NCBI GenBank assembly: GCA_017621155.1
Contig: JAGATP010000041.1
Span: forward strand, 49,235-113,234
Length of the DNA: 64,000 bases
Direction: 5' to 3'
Source: Clostridia bacterium
GTDB lineage: Bacteria > Bacillota > Clostridia > Christensenellales > Borkfalkiaceae
The translations under genes and the position numbers were made by a program. A model generated the notes under the pieces. That model did no database searches and was not told where the DNA came from. It saw nothing but the letters and a program-made list of their open reading frames with translations. This document shows, in pieces, positions 1-7,253 of the stretch. Each line of letters starts with the position of its first letter. Positions within the stretch are counted from its first letter, which is position 1.

Positions 1-47
1 TGACGAATTTGTACTGCCAAAGATAGCTTTTGATTGTTTTCATAATG

Positions 48-480
48 ATGACCATGATTTCTTATCACAAAACCGTTTGGAAAACAGACGCGCGCAAGAC
101 AAGGAGTGCGTGGATTTGACGACGGGAGTTTACTAAGGCGTAAATGACCGAGGCAAAACGCAAGCACGACACAAGGGTAGCGTCAAACGCATCGGGTAAG
201 CCTGAAACGTGTCTTTTTTGTCCTTTCCGTGCCACCAACGCTTGATATACCACCCGGTATATCGGCGCGTTGCCAACCCAAAAATCCCTAAAAAATACTT
301 CGTTTCAGGTGCTCCGCAGTTTTTACGTGCATAAACGCCGTAAGACAAGGAAACCGAATGCAGCCGTATTCGCCATACGGCAAACGAGGTAGACGCAGTA
401 TTACGGCTGTTTCTTGCCGTAAAAACCTTATCCGTTGCGTTTGCCGCTACCTTCTTGCGCGATGTATGTTTTTCAAACTT
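48..480 (-). repeat. Interspersed repeat family 1, copy A
   Basis: This 433-bp non-coding block is related, in reverse orientation, to 22202-22733 and to the short block 17976-18083. Shared landmarks read on the minus strand are the end AAGTTTGAAAAACATAC, a GCAAACGCAACGGATAAGG stretch, a palindromic hairpin GATATACC/GGTATATC (about 242-261), and a distal end with GTCTGTTTTCC and GTCAT. The two subterminal segments GTTTGAAAAACATAC and GTTTGGAAAACAGAC are imperfect inverted repeats of each other. Nested inverted repeats (CAGCCGTA/TTACGGCTG near 360-412) suggest a strongly folded transcript or MITE-like DNA. The block ends 4 bases from the stop of the response regulator gene. It contains no convincing gene. 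Bases 1-47 show nothing identifiable. Confidence 0.8.
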
Positions 481-484
481 CCCT

Positions 485-1159
485 TCAAAGATCGATCAGA
501 TAACCGTAGCCGACTTTCGTCTTGATGAAATCGTTTAACCCCAAGTCTTCCAATTTTTTTCGAAGGCGGGTCACGTTCACGGTCAGGGTGTTTTCCTCGA
601 CGTAGTTGTCGTCCTGCCAAAGCTTCGTCATGAGGGTATCGCGGCTGATGACTTTTCCCTTGTTGGAGAGGAGGGTTTCCAAAATGCGAAACTCGTTTTT
701 CGTCAGCTCCAAAGTGTTTCCCTCAAAGGAAAGGGTAAAATTGTTCAGATTGAGGGTGACGCCCTTATGCTCGAGGAGAGACGGACTGCCCGCGATCTCG
801 TAGGTGCGCCTGAGCATTGCCTGAATCTTGGCAAGGAGCACGCGAAAATCAAAGGGCTTTGCGATAAAATCATCCCCTCCCAGATTGACCGCCATGACGA
901 TGTTCATCTCGTCGGATGCGGACGAGAGGAAGAGGATGGGCACGTTTGAAGTTTTTCGAATCTCTTTGCACCAATAGTAGCCGTCATAAAAGGGGAGCAG
1001 AATATCGAGCAGGACGATGTGGGGCGTTTCTCTGGAAAATTCCCCGCTGACGTCCCTGAAATTTTGTACGGAAATCACCTCGAAGCCCCAACTTTCGAGA
1101 TAGCTTTGGATTGCGTTCGAGATTCCTTCGTCGTCTTCGACGAGTAGAATTTTATACAT
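485..1159 (-). CDS. BceR-like OmpR-family response regulator
   Basis: A 224-aa two-component response regulator. The receiver domain (about 1-118) has the acidic pair D9/D10, the phospho-acceptor Asp52 in LLDILLP and Lys101 in KPFD. The C-terminal winged helix (about 130-224) ends with VGYGYLIDL, typical of OmpR/PhoB proteins. The receiver stretches DGYYWCKEIR and NLGGDDFIAKPF are characteristic of the BceR group, which senses cell-wall peptide antibiotics with a BceS kinase and a BceAB transporter; that role is inferred from family membership. The ATG follows AAGGAG. It is the last gene of a rarA-methyltransferase-regulator leftward operon. No kinase or transporter lies in the window, and a repeat begins 5 bases downstream, so any partner must lie beyond base 1 or elsewhere. 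Confidence 0.9.
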   Translation of the reverse strand: MYKILLVEDDEGISNAIQSYLESWGFEVISVQNFRDVSGEFSRETPHIVLLDILLPFYDGYYWCKEIRKTSNVPILFLSSASDEMNIVMAVNLGGDDFIAKPFDFRVLLAKIQAMLRRTYEIAGSPSLLEHKGVTLNLNNFTLSFEGNTLELTKNEFRILETLLSNKGKVISRDTLMTKLWQDDNYVEENTLTVNVTRLRKKLEDLGLNDFIKTKVGYGYLIDL

Positions 1160-1197
1160 GATGCACTCCTTTTCTTAAGCGCAAAACGGAGTTAAAC

Positions 1198-2070
1198 TTA
1201 CTTGATTCCCCTCAGCACCATTGTGAGCGACACGGAGGTATCCCATTGCTTTTCTCCCGCGTCGTAGAGTTGAATGCGTTTGTCGTACTTTTGGCAAATG
1301 ATTTTTTTGAGTTCGAGAAGGGCTTCCTCGCTCACCTCTTTCGGAGCAATGCGCCTCCAGGCGCTCACGGCATCGAGCGCGCTTCGACGGTGCGCATCGA
1401 TCATGGCGTGCGCTTCCTCTCTCGAGTTTTCGGGATGATCGGGGGTGAGATTGATCGCCAGGTAATTCGTCGAAACGTGCGAAAAGCCGTAGCGTTCCAT
1501 GGCGGAGGGCAGTTCGCTTTCGCTCATCGCATAGCGCCCCACCTCGTATTTTTGCCCGCTTTCGAGATAGAACGGCTTTACCCTTTCCCAGATGCTTTCT
1601 TCCCGTTCGCTCGGCGCTGAGATACAGTCCGCCTCGATGGAAATTCCTCGCCTTGCGGACAGAACGAGGCAGACTCCGCCCTTTTTCAATACTCTGTACT
1701 GCTCGCCGAAAAACTTGGACGGCTCGACGTGTTCCTGAACGGTATTGGATACCACGACGTCAAAGGATTCCTCCGCAAAGGGCAAAGCCGTGGCGTCCGC
1801 TTCCAGAAATCGGACGTTCGGCGCTTGGCGCGAGGCAAATGCAATGAAGGAAGAGTCCCTGTCGCTGCCGATGATCTCTGCGTCCGGATACCAACGGGCA
1901 AGCGACTCGGAAAGCGCGCCGGGCCCGCAACCGATTTCCAGAATTTTCTTTTTGCCGTCAATTTGAAATGCGCGTTGATAGGCCTCCCGATAGCGATCGG
2001 AAAACCGCAAGGCGCGGGAGCAATAGAGCGTATCGATATTTTGTACATAGTCAGACCAGATCGTGTTCAT
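1198..2070 (-). CDS. Class I SAM-dependent methyltransferase
   Basis: A 290-aa protein with a Rossmann-type methyltransferase domain. Motif I LEIGCGPG lies at about 44-51, followed by an acidic post-I strand (GSDRD) and LEADATALPF at motif II, as in UbiE/Methyltransf_11 proteins. The hydrophobic motif III region reads VLKKGGVCLVLSARRG. The C-terminal 100 residues are helical and lack a known signature. The substrate cannot be told from sequence. AAGGAGG precedes the ATG, and the gene starts 15 bases after rarA, so the two are surely cotranscribed. The response regulator follows 38 bases later. Confidence 0.85.
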   Translation of the reverse strand: MNTIWSDYVQNIDTLYCSRALRFSDRYREAYQRAFQIDGKKKILEIGCGPGALSESLARWYPDAEIIGSDRDSSFIAFASRQAPNVRFLEADATALPFAEESFDVVVSNTVQEHVEPSKFFGEQYRVLKKGGVCLVLSARRGISIEADCISAPSEREESIWERVKPFYLESGQKYEVGRYAMSESELPSAMERYGFSHVSTNYLAINLTPDHPENSREEAHAMIDAHRRSALDAVSAWRRIAPKEVSEEALLELKKIICQKYDKRIQLYDAGEKQWDTSVSLTMVLRGIK

Positions 2071-2085
2071 TGCTATCCTCCTTTT

Positions 2086-3417
2086 TTATTCGGACTTTTC
2101 ATGTTCCCGTTTCCACGCCTTGATTTCCTCGAAGCGGGCTTTGTACTTCATTTCCAATCCCTCTTCGGTGGGGCGGTAATACGACCTTCCGAGCAGGGAA
2201 TCGGGCAGGCACTGCATATTGGTGAGCTTTTCTTTGGTGTCGTGAGCGTATTGATAGCCCTTTCCGTAGTCGAGCTCCTTCATGAGCTTGGTCGGCGCGT
2301 TGCGAATGACGAGGGGGACGGGCTCGGCAAGCATGGTGAGGGCGTCCTTTTTCGCCCCTTCATAGGCAAGGTAGAGCGCGTTCGACTTCGGCGCTAGAGA
2401 CAGATAGACGACCGCCTCCGTCAGGTGAACGGAACATTCCGGCATACCGATGAAATGGCAAGCCTGATAGGCGGCGACGGCGATTTCCAACGCGCGAGGA
2501 TCGGCAAGCCCGACGTCCTCGCTCGCAAAGCGGGTGACGCGCCGCGCAATGTAGAGGGGATCTTCGCCCGCTTCCAGCATGCGCGCAAGCCAATAGACGG
2601 CGGCGTCGGGGTCGGAATTTCGCATGGATTTATGCAGGGCGGAGATGAGGTTGTAATGCTCTTCTCCCGTTTTGTCGTAGAGGAGAGATTTTTTGGACGT
2701 GCATTGCTCGACGGTTTCCTGCGTTACGATGGCCTTTTCGCCGTTGAGCTCTCCGTTTAAGACCGCCATTTCGAGGGTGGAGAGCGCGCTTCTCGCGTCC
2801 CCGTTTGCAAAGGTCGCAATTCCTTCCAAAAGTTCGTCCGAAATTTCAATTTCCTGCTTGCCGAACCCTCTCTCGTCCTTTAAGGCGTGGCGAAGGAGTT
2901 CGGTCAATTCCTCCGTTTTCAGGGCTTGCAGGACAAAGACCTTGCAGCGGGAGAGGAGTGCGCCGTTGACTTCAAAGGACGGGTTTTCGGTCGTCGCGCC
3001 GATGAGAATGATGCTTCCCTTTTCCACGAACGGCAAAAAGGCGTCCTGCTGCGCCTTGTTGAACCTGTGGATTTCATCGACGAATAAAATGGTCTTTTCG
3101 CCGAAGCGTCGGCTTTTCTCCGCCTGTTCCATCACCTGCTTGATTTCTTTAATGCCGCTCGTGACGGCGGAAAAGTCGATGAAATTCGCCTTGGTGCGGT
3201 TGGCGATGATGCGGGCGAGCGTCGTCTTGCCCACGCCGGGAGGCCCCCAAAAGATCATAGAGCCGATTTTATCGCTCTCGATCAGACGGCGTAAGACCTT
3301 GCCTTCGCCGAGGAGGTGCTTTTGCCCGACGAAGTCGTTGAGCGTTTGCGGGCGCAATCTTGCCGCGAGCGGCTGCAATTCGTCCCGTTCAAAGAGCGTT
3401 CTCTGCTCATATATCAT
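2086..3417 (-). CDS. rarA: Replication-associated recombination protein A (AAA+ ATPase)
   Basis: A 443-aa RarA/MgsA-family ATPase that acts at stalled replication forks. Walker A GPPGVGKT is at 58-65, Walker B LFVDE at 111-115, sensor 1 GATTENPS at 140-147, and LLSRC supplies the arginine finger. The C-terminal half matches the family's tetramerisation region (AREV-type text SEDVGLADPRAL and HDTKEKLTNMQCLPD). The start at 3417 is chosen because it has a GGAGGG ribosome site 7 bases away and because a longer frame to 3480 would run over the promoter at 3452-3480. First gene of a three-gene operon. Confidence 0.95.
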   Translation of the reverse strand: MIYEQRTLFERDELQPLAARLRPQTLNDFVGQKHLLGEGKVLRRLIESDKIGSMIFWGPPGVGKTTLARIIANRTKANFIDFSAVTSGIKEIKQVMEQAEKSRRFGEKTILFVDEIHRFNKAQQDAFLPFVEKGSIILIGATTENPSFEVNGALLSRCKVFVLQALKTEELTELLRHALKDERGFGKQEIEISDELLEGIATFANGDARSALSTLEMAVLNGELNGEKAIVTQETVEQCTSKKSLLYDKTGEEHYNLISALHKSMRNSDPDAAVYWLARMLEAGEDPLYIARRVTRFASEDVGLADPRALEIAVAAYQACHFIGMPECSVHLTEAVVYLSLAPKSNALYLAYEGAKKDALTMLAEPVPLVIRNAPTKLMKELDYGKGYQYAHDTKEKLTNMQCLPDSLLGRSYYRPTEEGLEMKYKARFEEIKAWKREHEKSE

Positions 3418-3451
3418 GTGGTTTCCCTCCGCTATTCTAACATCAAACTTA

Positions 3452-3480
3452 AGTATAAATGTTTTTCGGGCGCGTGTCAA
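3452..3480 (-). promoter_or_regulatory. Housekeeping promoter of the rarA operon
   Basis: TTGACA (3475-3480) and TATACT (3452-3457) on the minus strand are separated by 17 bases. Transcription should start near 3445, giving a leader of about 28 bases. The -35 box lies inside the inverted repeat 3465-3496. Confidence 0.8.
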
Positions 3481-3496
3481 GCGACACGCGCCCGAA
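3465..3496. terminator. Perfect 14-bp inverted repeat between antiporter and rarA
   Basis: TTCGGGCGCGTGTC, a 4-base loop and GACACGCGCCCGAA form a perfect GC-rich stem just after the antiporter gene. It is probably that gene's terminator, but the flanking T-run is poor. It also covers the rarA -35 box, so it could act as an operator. Confidence 0.55.
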
Positions 3497-3518
3497 TTTT
3501 ACCGCCGAGGAAAAGCGT

Positions 3519-4478
3519 TCAATGACGGATGACAATGTAGACGAGATAGGCGACGTAACAAGCTACCATGAGCGCGCCTTGCCATCGTGAAATCTTGGGA
3601 GAGATCAGGGAGAACACGAGGACGAGCACGCCCGAAGCGAGCATGACGAGAAGATCGACGAGCACCGCGGGATTGATCGCAAGGGGAGAGATAGCGGCGG
3701 TCACGCCGAGGATTAAGACGACGTTAAAGCTGTTCGAGCCGACGACGTTGCCCACGGCGATGTCGTTTTCGTGCTTGAGGGCAGCGACGACGCTCGTCAC
3801 CAATTCGGGAAGGGAAGTGCCGACGGCGAGGATCGTCAGTCCGACCAAAGCTTCGCTCATGCCTAGAGTCTTGGCGATTTCCGCCGCGTGATCGACCACG
3901 AGATCGCCGCCGAAAATGATGCCCGCAAGTCCGATGACGGCAAGGAGAATGCTCAGCCAAAGGGGCTTTTTGGAATGTGGCTCTTCGGGAAGATCGGCAA
4001 TTTTCTCGAGTTCCTTTTTCGCCTTTCTTGCCCGAAAGAGGAGAAAGAGGGTATAGGCGAGGAAGGCGCAGATCATGACGATTCCCTCGATCCGATCTAA
4101 GGCGTAGGGCGTCAGGACGAAAGAAAACAGAAGGAGGAGAAGGTAAAAGCCGAGCATGATGGGAATGTCGTACTTTTTCATATCCTTGCCGATCAGAACG
4201 GGAAGGAGAAGGGCGCTTAAGCCCAGAATGAGCAGGGTGTTAAAGGCGTTCGAGCCGACGACGTTGCCGATGCTCATGTCGTTCATGCCGCTCAGGGCGC
4301 TTTGAATGCTGACGGAAAGTTCCGGCGCGCTCGTCCCCATCGAGACTAAGGTCAAGCCGATGACGAGGGAGGGCACCTTGCAGGCGCGCGCAATGTCGCT
4401 TGCCCCGTCCACGAACCAATCTGCTCCCTTGACGAGAAGAAGCATACCGACGAGCAACAAAATAACGTGTAAAAACAT
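3519..4478 (-). CDS. CaCA-family cation/Na+ antiporter, probable Mn2+-regulated exporter
   Basis: A 319-aa membrane protein of the YrbG-type calcium/sodium antiporter family with about ten membrane helices. The two inverted alpha repeats that form the ion site are clear: GTSAPE (49-53) with GNVVGSNAFN (71-80), and GTSLPE (220-225) with GNVVGSNSFN (243-252). A charged cytoplasmic loop (about 149-172) separates the halves. A GGAGG site lies 5 bases before the ATG. The gene is preceded by its own consensus promoter and by a yybP-ykoY riboswitch with a terminator, so its physiological cargo is more likely Mn2+ (or Mn2+/Ca2+) than Ca2+ alone; that is inference from the regulation. Confidence 0.9.
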   Translation of the reverse strand: MFLHVILLLVGMLLLVKGADWFVDGASDIARACKVPSLVIGLTLVSMGTSAPELSVSIQSALSGMNDMSIGNVVGSNAFNTLLILGLSALLLPVLIGKDMKKYDIPIMLGFYLLLLLFSFVLTPYALDRIEGIVMICAFLAYTLFLLFRARKAKKELEKIADLPEEPHSKKPLWLSILLAVIGLAGIIFGGDLVVDHAAEIAKTLGMSEALVGLTILAVGTSLPELVTSVVAALKHENDIAVGNVVGSNSFNVVLILGVTAAISPLAINPAVLVDLLVMLASGVLVLVFSLISPKISRWQGALMVACYVAYLVYIVIRH

Positions 4479-4487
4479 AATTCCTCC

Positions 4488-4626
4488 GAAAAAAGAGACT
4501 CCTGCTGAAGAAGTTCAGCAAAAGTCTCGAAAATTAAGCGTAACCGAGTACCGCAAGGTACTGTATTGACGGATCCGCGCGCAATGCGCATTCTACTCCC
4601 TTTTGGCGAGTACTATTATTTTTAAC
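4488..4626 (-). ncRNA. yybP-ykoY (Mn2+) riboswitch with intrinsic terminator
   Basis: The antiporter leader has the conserved order of the yybP-ykoY aptamer: AAAAGGGAGTAG (4593-4604), CCGTCAATAC, GGTTACGC, then CGAGACTTTTGC. CAAAAG (4600-4605) can pair with CTTTTG (4519-4524) to close the aptamer. The same CTTTTG is part of a competing 15-bp hairpin GAGACTTTTGCTGAA/TTCAGCAGGAGTCTC (4495-4528) followed by six U (4489-4494), a textbook terminator. Metal binding should therefore favour read-through and raise exporter expression. Motif recognition is from memory of the family consensus. Confidence 0.88.
4489..4528 (-). terminator. Riboswitch-controlled intrinsic terminator
   Basis: A 15-bp stem with three G-U or A-U wobble-type positions, loop CTTC, and a U6 tract. 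It ends only 10 bases before the antiporter ATG and overlaps the 3' part of the aptamer, so the two folds exclude each other. Confidence 0.85.
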
Positions 4627-4632
4627 CGCCTT

Positions 4633-4661
4633 AGTATAACCGAAACGAAATTTTTTGTCAA
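4633..4661 (-). promoter_or_regulatory. Promoter of the riboswitch-antiporter unit
   Basis: TTGACA (4656-4661), a 17-base spacer and TATACT (4633-4638) on the minus strand. The start point should be near 4626, just upstream of the riboswitch. Confidence 0.85.
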
Positions 4662-4699
4662 CAAGGATTGATCTCTTTCTCTTTGGCTCGACAAAAATT

Positions 4700-6028
4700 T
4701 TATTCGGATTTTTCCTCTGCCTCTTCCTGTTCGGGAGCAGGCGCTTCTTTTTCCTTTTTGAACTTCGGCAGGGGAAGGGGGAGAGGGAAGAGCTTGCGGA
4801 GCTTGATCTTTCTCGTATAGTGCACGAAGCTCGAACAGAGAACGAATCCGACGCTGATTCCGACGAGCGCCAAAAGACATTCGAAGGCGTTGTCCGCAAA
4901 TAGCTTATTGTCGTTGGCAACGACGCCCACCATGGCGTAATAGAAGAGATCTCCGGGGATCAGCGGAATGATGGAGGGATAGAGGAAGATGGTCGCAGGG
5001 GCTTTTTTGTAAAAAGCAAGAACTTCGGCGTAGAGCGCGGCGGAGAAGGCGGCGACTGCCGTATAGAGAATGCGGTAGTTGGTGGTCGCCATCAGCGCAA
5101 GGTAGACGATACGGATGAGCGCACCGCCCATGCCCGCAAACAGAAGATCGAGGGGGCTGATTTGAAAGACGATTCCAAATCCCACCGAAGCGAGGAAGGA
5201 AAGTCCCACGAGTTCGAGTTCCCAAAGGGTGTCCCCCGATCCCGTGATGGCTTCGCCGAAGGACTGATCGTACCAATTTCCGAAGGCGACGAAGGCGAGC
5301 CACAGTCCCGCCACGATGGTGACGACCTCCAGGACGACCTTGATAAGCTCCAGAATGCCATTCATCTCATTGCCACAGAGAATGTTTCTCATGCCGTTGA
5401 CCATGGGGATTCCGGGGATTAAGAAGAAGGCGTTGGTGATGACGATGCTGTAGAAATTTTGGGCAAATCCGAGATACAAAAAGGCGAAGGCCGACCCGCC
5501 GCAGAGAAACATGTTGGCGGTATTGGTGATCATGCGGTTTAAATTCGCCTTCGACCATAGATTGGACAGGAAAAAGAGGAGGACGGTATTGAGGAGAACG
5601 ACGAGGACGTCCTGCCATTTTCCGTTGAAGATGCGGCAGAGGGACGCCATGGCGAGCAGGTACCCCCCAAGGACGACGGGCATCGGGTAGGTTTTGGCGA
5701 CGAGCGCCTCTTCCAATAAGCCCTTCAGATCGTGAAGATCCGGTTTTTCCCGCCGCACGCGATAAGAAAGGTTGTTGAGCCGCCGAAGCTTGGTCAGGTG
5801 AATGTGTGCAGGGGGAACGGACACTTGACTGATGCGGTCTTCCCCTTCCGGATTTTTGGCGCACACGGTGATGACGGTGCTCATGACGTTGATGCTGATT
5901 TCCGCAAGTCCATACGTTTTGCAGATGAGCTCGATGGTGAGATTAACTCGTTCGATGTTCGCGCCGCAGGCAAGCATTTCCTTGCCGAGGTGGGTCGCGA
6001 AGTCTAAGACGTAATCGATGTTTTGCAT
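4700..6028 (-). CDS. ThrE-like threonine/serine exporter, paralog 1
   Basis: A 442-aa integral membrane protein of the ThrE family (DUF1212 plus the C-terminal DUF3815-like half in one chain). The N-terminal soluble domain carries the family's early motif FATHLGKEMLACGANIERV (about 9-27). About ten hydrophobic segments follow, and the tail is rich in K and E. Known members export threonine or serine; substrate here is inferred. GAGGAC precedes the ATG. A second full-length paralog is encoded at 11551-12843. The gene has its own promoter and diverges from the esterase gene. Confidence 0.88.
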   Translation of the reverse strand: MQNIDYVLDFATHLGKEMLACGANIERVNLTIELICKTYGLAEISINVMSTVITVCAKNPEGEDRISQVSVPPAHIHLTKLRRLNNLSYRVRREKPDLHDLKGLLEEALVAKTYPMPVVLGGYLLAMASLCRIFNGKWQDVLVVLLNTVLLFFLSNLWSKANLNRMITNTANMFLCGGSAFAFLYLGFAQNFYSIVITNAFFLIPGIPMVNGMRNILCGNEMNGILELIKVVLEVVTIVAGLWLAFVAFGNWYDQSFGEAITGSGDTLWELELVGLSFLASVGFGIVFQISPLDLLFAGMGGALIRIVYLALMATTNYRILYTAVAAFSAALYAEVLAFYKKAPATIFLYPSIIPLIPGDLFYYAMVGVVANDNKLFADNAFECLLALVGISVGFVLCSSFVHYTRKIKLRKLFPLPLPLPKFKKEKEAPAPEQEEAEEKSE

Positions 6029-6057
6029 GGTATTGTCCTCATGATTTTGGTAGTTTC

Positions 6058-6086
6058 ATTATAGCATTTCACCCTTTCTTTTTCAA
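6058..6086 (-). promoter_or_regulatory. Promoter of ThrE paralog 1
   Basis: TTGAAA (6081-6086), 17 bases, TATAAT (6058-6063) on the minus strand. It is back to back with the promoter at 6095-6123. Confidence 0.75.
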
Positions 6087-6094
6087 GAAAAAAC

Positions 6095-6123
6095 GTGACA
6101 TCGGGCGCAAAATGTGCTATCAT
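6095..6123 (+). promoter_or_regulatory. Promoter of the esterase gene
   Basis: GTGACA (6095-6100), 17 bases, TATCAT (6118-6123). The predicted transcript would begin around 6130, a very short leader before the AGGAGG site. Confidence 0.6.
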
Positions 6124-6142
6124 GAAAAGAAGGAGGTCGATT

Positions 6143-7096
6143 ATGAAAGAATTTACCGAAAATACCCCGCTCTATCGGGTCAGACATTGCAAAGAGTTCG
6201 CACAGATGAAGGATCACTTGCTTAACCCCTATTCCCTGCGCTTTTTCGCGCAGTTTTCCTCTTTGAAGACGGGGCGGTACGTCTTTGCCAATAACCTCAA
6301 GGATACCGCCCGCGCCCTCAATAAGATGCGGGAGATGGCAAGGGAGAAGACCCTCGTCTATCGTTCCCTTTCGCACGAGGCGACGGGCTACTTTGCCTTT
6401 CTGATCGGCAAGGACGGACCCTTCGTTCTCGTGATTCCGGGCGGGGGCTATCATGACGTCTGTTCGATGGCGGAGGGATTTCCCGTCGCCGTGAAGTTAA
6501 ACGAGCTCGGTTATAACGCCTACGTCGGGCTCTACCGCGTGGGAAGAGAGGCGCGCTTCCCCAATCCGCAGGACGATGTTGCGGAGATTCTAAAGGATAT
6601 TTTCGAGCGGGCGGAAGAAGATGGGGTGCAGACGAAGGGCTACGCGCTCTGCGGCTTTTCGGCGGGCGGACATCTCGCCGCAAGCATGGCGACGAAGACA
6701 GTCGGACTTCCTGCTTACGGGCTTCCCCTGCCCAAGACGCTCCTTCTCGGCTATCCCGTCGTCACCATGGGAACATTCACGCATAAGGGGAGCAGAAACG
6801 CCCTGCTCGGAAAGGAAAAGGACAATTTTAAGCTTCAGGAGAAGTATTCGATAGAGCGTCAGGTGGATGAATCGTATCCGTCCACCTACCTTTGGCAGTG
6901 CATAGACGACCCCGCCGTTCCCGTCGAGAACAGCAAAATGCTGGTGGAAGCGCTAAGAGCGCATTCCGTTCGGTATGAATACCACCCCGTAGAGGGAAAG
7001 GGGCACGGTTGGGGACTTGCCATCGGCACGAGTGCGGAGGGTTGGCTGGAACGTGCAGTCGCCTTCTGGCAGGAGAGCGATTGCATAACAGAATGA
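6143..7096 (+). CDS. Alpha/beta hydrolase (esterase/lipase-like)
   Basis: A 317-aa cytoplasmic alpha/beta-hydrolase of the BD-FAE/acetyl-esterase type. The oxyanion-hole motif VIPGGGY is at 97-103, the nucleophile elbow GFSAGG at 171-176 (Ser173), a probable acid in CIDDPAVPVE, and the catalytic His in GKGHGWG near the C-terminus. The start at 6143 is chosen for its AGGAGG site; the longer frame from 6095 would overlap the promoter. The first 70 residues are helical and less typical. Substrate unknown. Single-gene unit, closed by a strong terminator. Confidence 0.85.
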   Translation: MKEFTENTPLYRVRHCKEFAQMKDHLLNPYSLRFFAQFSSLKTGRYVFANNLKDTARALNKMREMAREKTLVYRSLSHEATGYFAFLIGKDGPFVLVIPGGGYHDVCSMAEGFPVAVKLNELGYNAYVGLYRVGREARFPNPQDDVAEILKDIFERAEEDGVQTKGYALCGFSAGGHLAASMATKTVGLPAYGLPLPKTLLLGYPVVTMGTFTHKGSRNALLGKEKDNFKLQEKYSIERQVDESYPSTYLWQCIDDPAVPVENSKMLVEALRAHSVRYEYHPVEGKGHGWGLAIGTSAEGWLERAVAFWQESDCITE

Positions 7097-7101
7097 AAGC
7101 A

Positions 7102-7139
7102 GCCCGCCGCTTTGAAAACAAAGCGGCGGGTTGTTCTTT
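7102..7139 (+). terminator. Intrinsic terminator after the esterase gene
   Basis: CCCGCCGCTTTG/CAAAGCGGCGGG is a 12-bp stem with an AAAA loop, followed by TTGTTCTTT. Confidence 0.9.
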
Positions 7140-7202
7140 GAGCGGTCGGACAAAAGGGAAAAGATTGTCAAAAATGCCTCCCTACATTTCCCCGCAAAAT
7201 AG

Positions 7203-7231
7203 TTGCATCGAGACAGCAATCATAGTATAAT
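7203..7231 (+). promoter_or_regulatory. Promoter of feoAB
   Basis: TTGCAT (7203-7208), 17 bases, TATAAT (7226-7231). No clear Fur box was recognised. The position rules out a start codon at 7203. Confidence 0.8.
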
Positions 7232-7253
7232 AAAGGGTGGTCAGAGGTATCTT

